DNA of 64,000 bases from Sarcocystis neurona (Eukaryota; Apicomplexa; Conoidasida; Eucoccidiorida; Sarcocystidae), in the NCBI GenBank assembly GCA_000727475.1, contig KL647288.1, positions 8,583,414 to 8,647,413 of the forward strand, read 5' to 3'. A program made the position numbers and the translations under genes. The notes below the pieces were generated by a model. It was given only the letters and a program-made list of their open reading frames with translations. It had not been told where the DNA came from and did not search any database. Within the stretch, counting starts at the first letter, position 1. The number at the start of each line of letters is the position of its first letter. This document shows, in pieces, positions 1 through 12,970 of this stretch.

Positions 1-21
1 GTTTTGTTGCTGCTCCTGAAG

Positions 22-3000
22 GATATGGATTCGTGGAATTTACGAACGAGCAAGATGCGGAGTATGCGCTAAAATTGATGAACATGGTGAAGCTGTATGG
101 GAAGCCGATTCGTCTGAATAAAGCCGCGCAAGACAGAAGAAATTTTGACGTGAGTCGTCGCTGCTGCTGTTCCTGCAGCCCGCATGCAGCAGCAGGGAGA
201 AAAGAACTTATTGCACGAGACGTAGTGCACCTCGTCACCGAAGCGCCTCCCTAGAGGGGCGGCAGGCTGCTCCAGAAGGAGGGGGGGGGGGGGAACAAAA
301 GGAGTGCATTTTATTCTCTCGTGTAAAAGTGTGTGCGTCTAGGTTTGAAAAGGAGAATTTAGAGAACAAGGTACTCTGTAACGATTCTTGCTTCTTCTTC
401 GGTCCACGTGTTTCATAGTGGGTTCACACACGCATGTGTGTATAGTAGCTACGCATATTCATACCTATTTGCCTGTTATTCTACATCTCTATCTATCCGT
501 GTGTACTCATCAATGTATTTTCGCCGTCTATACCTAGGTATACCTGTGTCTACCTATGTGCACCTATCTCTCTCTATCTGGACATTCACCTGCATACACA
601 TGTGTTTGTCTATCTGCCTGTCTACACTTACGTATTTGTGTATATCTTTCTGTCTATATCTCTCTGTTCCTCTACCGATTCCCATTTAATCCTATCTAGT
701 TCCACCTCTATCCAGAAATGTGTATATCATCCATGTATATCTATCTGTGTGAGTTTACATTGTATCCACATGTAAATTGATCAGCCTGCCGCTCTACACG
801 TGTACACATGTATACGTGGGGAAAGCGCAGACCTGCAGAGAATTTTCGATGGGGGGGGACGGATGCAAACACCCAGCAGCAGTCGCTTTTTGACTCAGGA
901 AGCAGACGCAGTAAGAGAGGGGGTCGACAAGAAATGGCTGCTGCACTGGCCGCGCGTGCTTGCTTGCATGCGCCCTGCGTGCGCGTGTCCCGGCTATTAT
1001 TACTGGCGCCGCACGACCCGTCTGTCTGGTGGGGAACTTCTACGTGTGTGCTTCTTTCTGGCGGTGACGCGCATGCGCGTATGTGCTGCTGCAGATCGGC
1101 GCGAATATTTTTGTCGGAAACCTGGACCCGGATGTGGACGAGAAGACGCTCTTTGACACCTTCTCCACTTTCGGCAACTCCATTTCCACGAAAGTGAGTT
1201 TCTGCTGCTGGGGAGTCACCTGCGCTGCATTTTCGTCTCGGACGAACACAGCAGTGCGACGCTTCCCCGTCCGTTGTTTCTGTGCGGGCTGCTTGCTCTC
1301 TCTTTAGAAGTCACTTTCTGTCAAGCAAATACAGGAGTCCAGTGCTTGCCTGCGTGTTTCTTTGTTTCTACCTGGGAGGTGTTTCTTCTCGGGGATTCAC
1401 CTGCCCTGAATTTGCCTCTCAAACAATCGCAGCAGTCCAACTCTTGCCTGCCTGCCTGTCTCTTTGTTTCTGTCTGGCGGTGTTCGTCTGCCGTGTTCTC
1501 CCCTCTTCTTCTTCTCCTTCGTGGCTCTCTCTTCTTTCTGCTCCACCTGTCCGTCGTACACCTCCACGTTCTGTCGTCCAGGCGGAAGCCAGTCACGTCA
1601 AGAAAGAAGAAGGGCAGCACATTTCTTCCACGTCGACTACAACCACGTGCCGCCCCTTTGGCCGCTCCATCAGAAACTGCTTGTTCCACTTTCGTCGGTG
1701 ACCTGCCTCTGGCAAATAGCAGCGCCGTATTCTTTGTCGCGTGGGGGAATCTTTCTTCGTGTGTGTGTGTGTGTGTAGACGTAGAAACGTAGGGGCCGGT
1801 CCACATACGTAGAAAGAGGGTATGCACCTGGTAGCGGCGCTGCCTGCCAATGTATATACTCGGTACGCGTATGCGCTAGCAGGCGACCCGCCCAGCTGTA
1901 TAGCTGTATGTGCCTTACGGATGTCCTTGTCTGTACCAACGTTTGTGTAAGAGGTCTAGACTTCAACTGTCGATCCAGAAGAAAAGCCAGAAGCATCTCA
2001 CCCCACCTCCACTCTCGGGGGAAATATGTACAGGTGGCTAAGTGAAAGTAAGCGTCTTATCCCACGGGCACATGTATGAAAATACTAGAGATGGCTACGA
2101 CTTCCGTAAACGTGCTGCTTGACGATATGGATGACTGGCGGCACAACCCGACTTCTCTCTCTCTCCATGTTGGTATGCGTGTGTACGTATATGTAGAGAA
2201 GAACTCTTCTCTTCGTTTGTCTGTGTGCCGCGCGGCGTGTGTAGCATGTTTTCGAAGGTTGACTGCCTTCCTGCTTTGTCTCCCGACGATACTTCTGCAA
2301 AATATAACGTACTCGATCTGTGGGGATGTACCGACTTACGATGTAGAATACTACATAAGTACTTTCTTTTTATCCGTTTCTTCTGCGGGGGAACTGTGGC
2401 ACTGTGCGTCATCCACTGCGACGAACGTGCAACCGGACAAGAGGTAGTAGTGCCTTAGGAAGGTGACGTGCTTCTCAGCTTCCGCAGCCGCAGCCGCAGC
2501 AACTTCTGTTGTACATGGCGACAGTGGCGGCAGCAAAAGAACTCCGTTGTTATATCCACGCGTCGCGTGTGTTATCGGGCATCTCCGGTGTACGTACACT
2601 TCGAGACTGTGCGGTGTACGTGTATTCCACAGGGTTCACTGATCGACTTAAACGTGTAGGAGCTGTCGCGGCCTGTTTCTGGCGTGCTGGACATTGCGGG
2701 GAGAGCTGGGCTGACACCGCATCCTCCCGTGATCGTGCAGGTCTTCTGTTCACTCATCTCCGGGGCCTGCACGTGGTGTACGTACACACCAGAAAGCTCT
2801 TGTGTCTGGTGCGTGGAAGCTCTGTGTGCTGCATCGGAGACGCCACCCGTACGACGTTGCGTTGCGTCGTGTGTCTGTGTGTGCGTCTCATGCTCTTTTT
2901 GAATATGCCCGTTCGTTCGGCGGGGACGCGTCCGGTGCACGTACACCGCACCAGGAAGCCGCGCATTCTTCTTCGGCGTGCTGAAAGACGCGCTCGCAGC

Positions 3001-6000
3001 GAATCTCTTTTACTGGGAGAAGAGGCCGTCCTGGTGACGCGCGTGCTGATGACGTGCACGCTGGTGACCCGACCTCTGCATTTTCTACACACACTTTTTT
3101 CCTGTGCAATGTTCTGCAGATCATGAGAAATCCGGAGACAGGCGTCTCGCGGGGCTTCGGCTTCGTCAGCTACGATTCGTTCGAAGCGTCAGATGCTGCG
3201 TTGGCCGCGATGAACGGGCAATTCATTTGCAACCGTCCTATCCACGTCTCGTACGCTTACAAAAAAGATACAAGAGGTAAGCAGCCAGCTGCTTGGTGAA
3301 CGTTGTGCAGCAGCGAGACGGCGCAGCAATGCGTTGTGGCTGCTCCTCCTGCAGCCCGCAGGAAGGAAAAGGAGTCCTTACGTCTACAACCACGTACCTG
3401 TACAGACACACGTGTATGCGTAGCTCTGTTTCTGTGTCTGTGTCTGTCTCTATCGATGTATGCTGTGTCCAGCTCTATATGCGTTTCTCTGGGATTGTGC
3501 GTTACCACCTGGTCTTCGCTCACCTCTACACACACATGTGTTTGTGTATATGTATGTGTATCTCTCCCCTATATCGCCCTCTCTCACGAACTATGTGTAT
3601 ATTTTCATGTGTGTCCATCATAAATATGCATGTGCACATTTAAACTTCCCTCCTCAGGGATCGTCGTCACCTGCCGCTATGTGTTCCATTTCTGTTGACA
3701 TTCGCGAGAAAGTCGCAGGAAGCGAGGAGCCATGCTGACGCTGCCGCAAGGCGCCTGTGCGGACGTACTAAGCGGCGACAGCTTGATGTATTCGTGTATA
3801 TATATATACATATATATCAATATACGTATACGTGCACGTATGTGGAAACACAGCGTGCGACAGGGTGCTGAAGAGGCGGCGCACACAGCGGACGTTGCGA
3901 CGCTGCTGTGTCCACCTACCTCTCCAACCCTGTACGTGGATGTACTGCCACTGTCAACCAGATGTACAAGGATTCTGTCTTGCTCCATTTGTAGATAGGC
4001 GTAAATGCGCTGCTATGTACTGCTGTGTACTATTACCCCTGCGTCCCGTTCAACGTGTCGTCCCACGTCTGCTTCTTAAGCTGTGCGCCTCTTTTTCTTT
4101 CTTCACCAGCGTTTGTGTGTGACGCTCCCAGTTGCCCGCTGCTGGTGGCCGTCCGCGCTCTGCTTGATGTTGTCCGTCCTTCTCTGCGCAAAAACATAGG
4201 CATGTAGAGAGAGACGCAGGTGCAAACATACGTACATATATGTATGTGGACAGGTCATATACGTATGTATATGGGTGCAAGGAGAGCGTTTACTGGTTGT
4301 TGTATGGATGCGTAGGGGCGCTTGAGTTGTCTGACATGCCACTCATGTGTTTTCTGCGTGCTTCTGCATGCACCGGGGGACTGGCTTTTTTTTGCTGCTA
4401 CAGGTGAACGACATGGATCGGCTGCAGAGCGGCTGCTGGCAGCGAATCGCCCGTCTGCTGTGGGCGCGGGGGCGGGGCTGCAGCAGCAGCAGAAGGCCGC
4501 GCCGACTCCGCTGCAGGAGCAGCAGCTGCAGCAGCAGCAGCAGCCAATGGCTGCCTTCGGATCTGCTGCTCCCGGCGTGACGCCCCTAGCAGGACCAGGT
4601 ACGTTGGCATATGTGCGCGCTTCACCCTGCATGCAATCCCATGCATGACGTGCCCCAGTTCCAGCGTTCCTGCTCGCGCCGTATACGACGCGTGCAGACG
4701 TTGCGTGCATACCGCTGTGTTCCAGGTATTCAGCCATGTACGTTCCAGTTGCAGACCGCGCACCTTCCTTTCGCGTGCGCACACTCCAGAGCGTCTGGGG
4801 TGAGATGGCGTGCTGCTGGGGAGGGAGAGCGTGCGACTGCTGCGTTAGCGTCTCGTGATGCGCAGCAGCGTGCAGCAGCCGCGTTCCACTGGCGCTGGGC
4901 ATGCGGTCTGCAAGAGTGATCAGCGACACGTACGCAGGGCTACCAGTATGGGTCTGCATGCGTCTTACTGTCATGCATGCGGACGGGACAGCCGGGCGCA
5001 GGTGGAGCGGCCACGTGCCTGCTCCATTGGGCATCCTCCGCGTGCCTGTCGCATTACACCCGGCGTGTGCGTGCAGAGCTGGTCTTGGTGGGGTGGAAGC
5101 ACCATGTACGGGCCGGGTGCAGAGGCGCATGCGTTTCCGTCTCTCCTCCACTTTTGCCAGTCATCCCTCCGTAGGAGGACGCCCCATCGGTGCATGCGGG
5201 AGATGCCTTATCGACACGCAGGGTGACGCATGCTTGTGACCTGCATGCATTTTGTTTTGGATTACTCGTATATCTGTACACGCAGGTGTAATGTATGAAC
5301 GTGCGTCTATAGGTGCTGCGTGCATGCGCCAGGGGCTGCCCATACACTGCGCTTAACAGCCGCGGTCTCTGCGTCTCTCTCTGCTCAAGTATTAATATGC
5401 ATGTGTACACATATATATATATATATGTATATATGTATGTGCACGCGGCGATGGGTTCTAATCATATGTGAAGCAGCACGTCGTTAGAACGTAGCGCTCG
5501 TGCTACGATTTGCGCGCAGTGTTCTGACGACTGCATGCACGACGCTATGCATGCGTGCAGGGCATTTCTCTGTGGTGCGCTTCTTCGCACTCGTAGTCGC
5601 GTTTGCAGAGACTGTTACTGGCTCACGGAGAGAAGTACCTTTGCACACGTTTGTTAACCTCCTCCCGCCCTAGCGGAGATGGATGTGTGAGGCAGACGAC
5701 GATCTGCGCTGACATACGTATACGTCTCTAGGTATACATATATGTATTTGTAGTGTGTAGTGGCACTCTCATTTTTCGCTACGGCGGCTGCCTTTGCAAC
5801 GCGATCAGCAGTACGCCTTGCACGCGCTCTCTTTTGTTGCACGAGTTTCTGTAGTGTGCATTCGTAATACATATGCATGTACATGCGTTTGTATCTGCGT
5901 GTATATATATATATATGTCCATATAATTTATGTGTCAGTGCCTGTCTTGATAAACAACGTCTTTCTGCGTGTAGTAAATGGATAGGTAGGTGTATCCTTG

Positions 6001-9000
6001 GGAAATGAATGAGGTGTACGACGCGCATGCGTATCAGTACGTATTTGGACGTATATACGTATGTATATACTCTCGTGGACAGACGGTGTAGGCTGTCCCA
6101 TGCAGCATGCGTGTACGTGTATGTATATGTACACATATACATATGTGTGCTCCGTCAAGCGGAAATCACATACGAAGGAGTGTCTTTGTATGTAGGCGCA
6201 GGTGAAAGGACTCTTTTCTTTGTTAGTCTCACGTAGAAGAAGCAATAGGCTCTTCTTTTCTTCGTGTGGATCAAAAGAACGCGCGCATGTTCTACCAGTT
6301 AAAATCCACTGGTATATGTGTCTCTGTACCTACGTACATATAGGCGCATGCCGTCATTCAAGTGGTGAGAAATGTAGAACATGTCACTTGTAGTGGTCGG
6401 CATATATACACATATATGTACGCCAGTGTAAACGTATACGGTTGTCCACATACGTGTATGCGTGCTGTACTCGTATACGTGTGAGCGTGCCCATGTACGT
6501 CTTCCCACGTCATTTGGGGTATTTTGTTTTCACTCTCCCGGGCCGCTGCTCCTGTCTGCCCGGGGCTGTTGCTGCTGCTGTCTTCTGCTGCTGTGTGGCC
6601 GCTGTCTCGTGCTGCTGCGGTTGCTGCCTGTTTGGTGCTGCTGCCGTGCGCGGTTGCTGCTGCTTCTGTTTTCCGCATCTGTCGCCCGCTGCTGCTGCTT
6701 CGTTAGCTTCCCGTGCTGCTGCTAACGGTGCTCTCTTTGGTGTCGGCGATGCTGCTGTGTGCAGCGGGTGTGACGCCCATGCGGCCGCCACCGCCTTACC
6801 TGGCGGCGCATGCAGCGGCAGCAGCAGGCCAGCAGCAGCAGCAACAGCAGAGCAACAGATCTCTTCCAGGAGCCCGTATGCCGCCGTTTCCCTTCGGAAC
6901 CCCCGCAGCAGGCGGAGGCGCCCCAGCAGCAGCCGCAGGCGGCAGTGCTGCTGCAGCAGCAGCAGCAGGAGCGAATCTGCGTCCGCCGTCCTCGACCGCT
7001 TCCACCAGCAGCACTACAACAGACACATGCGTCAATCCGCTCAGCAGTCTGCCTGCCTTGCCGCTACCTCCGGCTATTGCCGGCGCGCTCCACACACTTC
7101 CTCTTGGTCTTCCTCCCCCGCCGCTTCTTTTCATGCCGCCAAGACCAGGTATTCCTCTCTACCTTCCCAAACAAGTATGGTTGTACATGCGTACATGTAT
7201 TTCTTCTCTCTACTCGTATGTGTCGTTGTTACACCCAGATCTTCTCCAGTTTCTCTCTTTGTATGTGTACGTATATATGTGGGCTTCTTGGTGTTTGTGT
7301 CTTCTTTCTCTGGGTAAATGAGTATCTGTCTTTCTCTTTCTCTCCGGATATACGGGGCTGTCTGTATGTATGTATGTGTCTACGTATACGGAAGCACTTA
7401 TGTGTTGATTTGTACGTCTTTTTCTATGTATGGAAAGGGATGCATGTCTTCTTCCCTTGACCAGGCCACCCATCTCGTAGTCCTACACTTTGTACCAGCA
7501 ATACATTGCCCATATATGCACCTGACCACATACATATACTTATATATATGGAAGGAAAAAGACGAGCGGGGAAACGCGTGGACCAACAGGGCGTCCATAC
7601 ATAAATTTGTGTAGAAGGACAGAGAGAAACATACACATATATATATATCTATGTGTGTAGGGAGTATATGTAGAACGTGTGACACCTGGATATATCTATA
7701 TACGAACGCATGAAGACGTGGGGGGACAAGCAGAAATAAGCAGCGCTTCAATTTGCAGGTAACTGTAGATAGAAAGAGAGCGAGATGCCGTAGAGTACGT
7801 AGAGTACATACATGTATATATATATATATATAACATACGTATAAGTAGGCACCGTCTATAGAGCGCTCTTGCGTCTGCAAGCACGCAGGTTGACGTCCCG
7901 CAGAAGTGTGTTTTGTTGCTACCGCTGAATTTCTGCGGTTCTACCGTAGCCTGAAACGACACCAGTACCAGCAGCAGCTTCTGCGTCGCTGCTCCCTTTG
8001 GCTGCTTGCGTGTGTCGCGTGGACAGGCGATGCGTGGAGCAGCAGGAGTTTCTCTTGTTCGTTTTTGCTGCAGGCATGCCGCCGCCGTTCCCTCCGCTAC
8101 CGCTGAATCTCTCTCCGCTGCCTCCGCCGCCAACACCCCCGGGCACTTCGCCTCAGCAGGCAGGAGCAGGAGCAACAGCAGGAAGGACAGTTCCTTCTGG
8201 GGATGCGTCCTTGATAGGAGCCAAAGCGACTAGCAACGGCCTACTGCCGCCTCCCAGTAGTAGTAGTATGGTTTCAGCAGGAGGAGGAGGAGGGACAGGC
8301 GCCCCGGCTGGTCCAGCAGCGGGCAGGACTGCAGGCGGTGCTGCTGTTCCCGCTGCTGCTGCTTCTTCCTCTGCGTCGCCTGCTGGCCTCCCGGGGGCTG
8401 CGCAGCCGGCGCCAGCTGCAGCCGCAGGCATTGCGGGGAGCGGCCCTCGCGACGCTGCCTTTCCCGCCCCGCCCCGCGGGGGAGCCGCACCGCCGGCAGC
8501 AGCACCGGCAGGAATAGGAGTCCTGCCGCGTCCGCCGCCGCCGCTGCAGCAACAGCAACATCTTCCACACGCCGTTTCTCCCACAGCAACCGCAGGAGGC
8601 CCGGGTTTGCTGCGACGCCCCACTGCATCGCCCAGCGGCGCTCCTGCAGGGGGGGCCGCTGCGGGCGTGCTGCAGACGCCGGCCAAAGCAGCAGGCGGTA
8701 CCAGCATGCTCCCTGCACCTGGTGGTGGGACTCCTGCTGCCGCAGGCAATCCCCCGCAACCGCCGACCCTAGGCAGCAGCGGAGGCGGCTTGCTGCAGCA
8801 CCCGCCACCCGCTCCTTCTGCAGGCCCGCGCGTGCATGGGGCACAACAGTCGCAGCAACAGCAGGGACTTCCTCATCCTGCGGGGCCGACGCCGGTAGGC
8901 AGCTTTGCTGCTCCCCCTGGTGCGGCGGCTGCCTTCTTCGGGATGAACATGATGAACTTTGTCCCCCCGCCGCTGCTGCAACAGCCGCAAAACCGCCCGC

Positions 9001-9035
9001 CACCTCCTGCTGCAGCAGCGCCTCCGCCGAAATAA
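22..9035 (+). CDS. SF3B4: Splicing factor 3B subunit 4 (SF3B4/SAP49), 3' part, six exons in window
   Basis: SF3B4 is a U2 snRNP SF3b subunit that contacts pre-mRNA near the branch site, in the nucleus. Exons read here: 22-149, 1095-1193, 3120-3276, 4404-4598, 6765-7148, 8074-9035 (TAA). Every join keeps frame and uses GT-AG, mostly CAG acceptors. The gene enters from the left, so the start and most of RRM1 are missing; what remains of RRM1 includes RNP1 YGFVEF and the family string [11 protein letters not shown]2 is complete, with RNP2 IFVGNL (exon 2) and RNP1 RGFGFVSY (exon 3), followed by the SF3B4 hallmark [16 protein letters not shown] at the start of exon 4. About 640 residues lie in the window, against about 424 for the whole human protein. 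The excess is the Pro/Ala/Gln/Gly tail of exons 4-6; proline-rich tails are usual in this family but this one is long. The left edge of exon 1 is the least certain boundary. Confidence 0.93.
281..293 (+). repeat. Run of 13 G in SF3B4 intron
   Basis: An uninterrupted run of 13 guanines lies in the intron that follows the first SF3B4 exon of the window. It is a homopolymer prone to slippage. No function can be assigned. Confidence 0.9.
6540..6764 (+). repeat. CTG-rich block ending at an SF3B4 3' splice site
   Basis: Imperfect CTG/GCT triplets on the sense strand fill the last 225 bases of the SF3B4 intron before the exon starting at 6765. The acceptor reads gctgtgtgcag. The exon downstream carries the opposite orientation, GCA/CAG, encoding Ala and Gln. 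Translations across the block are poly-Leu/Cys/Ala and are treated as non-coding. Confidence 0.7.
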
Positions 9036-9896
9036 ACGTGTCTGCCTCAACAACTCCCCCGCCGTTTTCTGGCACGCGGCTGCGTAGATGCTGCTCTCCT
9101 CATGACTGTCACTACTGCCAGAAAGACCCGGCTGCTGCTGCTAAGAGCCGTCCTGCTCTTATGGACAGGGCAGATACTGCGTCCGCTGCTGCTTCTTGCC
9201 CACGCGCTTCTGCTGCTGCTGCGCGCCCCGTCGTTCTGCTGCTACTGCGGCTGGGCGGCGGCTGTGCTTCCCGTGCCTGCGTCTTTGCTGCCATTGCCTG
9301 CAATGCGCGGTGGCGTTGCGAGACATTCCGAAGGACCCCACTGCCTCTGCGCAACGTGCAGGCGGGCTGCAGCGGGCTCCTGCTTTCACCGGTGCGGCGG
9401 TCAACGTACACTACTGCTGCGATGCTTGAGACTACAGACAGACCGACGGGCGGGTGTCTGTACACCTCAACATTTGCTTCTCTAACTGACCGGCGGGGAT
9501 GCGTTTGTCTGTTCCTTTGGACGGCTGTGTAGAAATATGTTAGTGTGTGGACTCCTGCCGGCATGTCTGTCTTAAGACAGATGTTTTCTCCTCAGAGTTG
9601 CACACGTATGCGTATGGCCGTGTGCCAGTACACCTGAGCGCCTGTTTTTTGTGTGCCACAGATAATGTCTACAGGAGTCCCTCTGTGTGGCTGCACGTAT
9701 AGGCAACAGTCAACATGTATGTATGTATGTTTATATATATATATATATATATGCGTATACTGTGTGTGGTAGTGTAGAGTGGTATGTGTGTACGTGTAGC
9801 AGGACCCGTTTGTTGGTATGCATATGTATCTGCGTACCTTTCTCTCTCTCTATATATATATATGTACACATGTATATCACTCTCCATATATATATA

Positions 9897-9931
<35 letters not shown>

Positions 9932-10721
9932 GTTGTCTCCATATATATATATACATATATGTTACTCTTCCTACGTATGTATATATATATATAACACGTA
10001 TAGAGATGACGCCCGGATAGGACTGAATAGATGTGTGCGTCTGTCCATATTCCAGGACGCCTCCGTATGCATTATGTAAGTATGGAGCGCATCTTCACCA
10101 TTTTGTTCGAATATGTGGTCCCATATCGATCTGCGTGTCGACAATTAAGTACAGATGTAGACGTGAATGAATGACGCAGGAATTTGCAGAGATACGGAGA
10201 GCAGAGAGAGGATTGGCAATTGCGTCGAGGAAGACTCTCGCACTTTGTTCTGCTGCACATTGCATGCGGCGGGGGTGTTTCGCTGTCGAGGGTGGGGACG
10301 GACGCATGCGTGAGAGCGGCGAGCGCTTCCGCGTGCCAGTCGTATATGTGGGTCCCGGCAACAGGCGCGCGCCTCCCTGGGTCTCCTCTACTGCCTCTAC
10401 TGGCATCTGATATAGAAGGCAGACATACGTATTCGTTGTACCTCTCTGTACACAGACACACCCGTCGGTGTGCGTGCGTTTCTGCGGGCAGCAGAGCGAC
10501 TGCAGGAGCAGCTGTGACACCAACGGGGACGGGAGTCGGCAACTGGCAAAGCTTCGACGACTCCAAAGAGGCGGCTATTTCGCACGTATATGTGTAAAGC
10601 GGCATCGCTTTACATATGTGGTGGCCGTAGTGGTGGTGGTGCCCGCCTGGACGTGTCGAGACATGCACACACGTAATCCGCTGTCTTTACCCAGACTTGT
10701 ATGGACTGCCTCCGACGTCAT

Positions 10722-10769
10722 CCTTGCACCTGCACATCCTTGCACCTGCACATCCTCGCACCTGCACAT
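10722..10769 (+). repeat. 16-bp tandem repeat, 3 copies
   Basis: Three head-to-tail copies of ccttgcacctgcacat occur; the third differs by one base (cctcgcacctgcacat). The array is intergenic. Confidence 0.92.
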
Positions 10770-12539
10770 ATTCTCCGTTGCGCCGTACGTCTGAGGACGT
10801 AGACAGAGCCTTCGGAAGAGGACATCTGCGCCCTCCACACCTCTCTTTAATTCGGGGCGAATCACACTCACGCTTTCCTACAAGGTGCACGGCTACCCAC
10901 GTAGCTGCACGCGTACAGAAAAGCGCTTACGTGCACCATATACCTCTATTTCATATGTGAGCACTTGTGCATACACCTATATATACATATATATAGAAAC
11001 AAACACAAACTATATGTGTATATATGTGTGTGTGTATATGGATAGATAGATACGTATGTGTGTACACGCATGCAGTGATATTGACGTCAGTGTCGTACGC
11101 AGATCGATCTGTGTACAGACGGAGATAATACACCTATGAGACTGTATTAGTAGGAGACTGTAGAAAAAGAGGACTATGTAAGTGGAAGGTTATAGGTATC
11201 AGTAGAAGACTCTATCAATAGAAGACTCTACAGATAGAAGACCATATAAATTTAGAAGCATATAAATATAGAAATAAACATATCTGTGTCGTTCGGGCGC
11301 GGAGCGGTGGAGTTGATTTTTCAAACCCGCACGACGATTCTGAACTTCCCCCAGGGTTCCTGGCAGCACACGTCTGTGTGTAGCAAGAACAAATGTATGC
11401 ACTTTTTTGTGTACAAAGAGACCGACACACACGTGTGTGTGTTTGCATACGTGGATGTGTACTTAAATGGATGTACGTGTTCACAGAAAAACTAAATGTA
11501 GACGCCCATGTATATACAATCCTATCTGGTATATGAGTACTGTGAAAAATTGGGAAGACGAAATTGTTTCTTGTTTCTGCTGTCCACTACGACGAGCGGA
11601 AGTTGTCTTGGAGCCGCACCAGCTCAACCACCGAAGTGACACGCAGGACGTGCTGATATCTATTTTCTTTTTCTCGACCGTGTACGTGTGCGTACCTGTA
11701 GGTGCCCGCCCAGGTACACATGCGTGAGTAGTAGATTGGACATGTCAATGGTACGCGCTGGGACTGCACCCAGCAGAGGCATGCGGCTCAGGAAGAGGGA
11801 GAAAACCCCGCAGCGTGCCGCCGCTCCTAAGCAGCGTGCTGTTGCAGGGACGGCCTGGCTCGGTAAATGTATGTACACATGTTTGACGCTGCCTGACACA
11901 CGTTCACTGCTGGCAAGTCTGCCCTCTCGGCCGTGTAGCCGTTGAAGCAGGTGTTTGTAGATGTCCACGTGTACACAAAGTATGCTGCTATTGTAGCGTG
12001 CCAAGCAATTGTCTTGATGTTTGCGCTTATGCACGAGTATGCGCTGCACGCTACTGCGGCGCGGAATTCAAATCCGGAGAGACTGTTAGATGAGGCATGC
12101 GCAATTGGAGCTTATGCTGCTCTACGGCTGCACATACGTGGATTGCCTGCTGGTAGCGACATCTACCGGTGGAGACGTCTGATACGCTTGTGTCCGGCGC
12201 GTGCCGCTACAGCGGCAGCATGTCGAAATACGTGCCCACACGTACACGCGATGCGTACGGTAGTCCCTAGACACGGAGGCAGTGCTGCGACAGGAAAAGC
12301 TCCTCACAGTCCTCCATGTCTCGACGCATGACTCTTGCTGTTGCGCTGGACCGTTGCACGCAAAAAATCAACCGCACACAGCCTGCAAATCCCCAATTCG
12401 CATACACACGGTGCTGGCCTAGAACGTGAAGCTACGCTGCAGATGTTTCTGTAGGCCTCACTGTGGTGCTCGCTGCTGCTGTCTTGCCATGCAGAGGCGC
12501 GTACAGACACAGCTATCTACAAAATACACGCCGCCGGAA

Positions 12540-12970
12540 CGACAGGCTTGGACGTCCGCACACGTCTGCATGTAGATCTACGCGACGCACACTGTGAATC
12601 TATATCCATGGGTGTACGCGTTGATCCATGCGAGGCACGCCTTATATACATACATCTCCGAATACGCGTCGAAGTACGCAAGACACACTTTACGTACATA
12701 CATACATGTATACGTGTATACCTACGCAGCGCACGCTACAGTATACGCGATATTTATATATATATATATATGTATTATGTATACGCGTAGATTCACGCCG
12801 TACACGGGTGTTATATATATATATATATGTATATGTGTATGTATATATAGGCCACGCATGTCTGTATAAGCGTGGATCTACGCGCGGAGTATGCTTCACA
12901 CACACTTACGTAGCTGATATGTGCAGGTCTGCGCGAGGCACGCTTTACACACATACATATATACATGGAT
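12540..12970 (+). repeat. Diverged tandem repeat, unit about 45-70 bp
   Basis: Successive units share a core like tacgcg-a-gcacgc followed by an acacata stretch, for example near 12575, 12630, 12670, 12725 and 12930. Copies differ widely and are interrupted by TA runs. It looks like an old minisatellite in intergenic DNA. Confidence 0.6.

Noticed and set aside
9669..10079. Tyr/Ile/Ser-rich ORFs in TA/TC runs
   Set aside because: Pure microsatellite translation.
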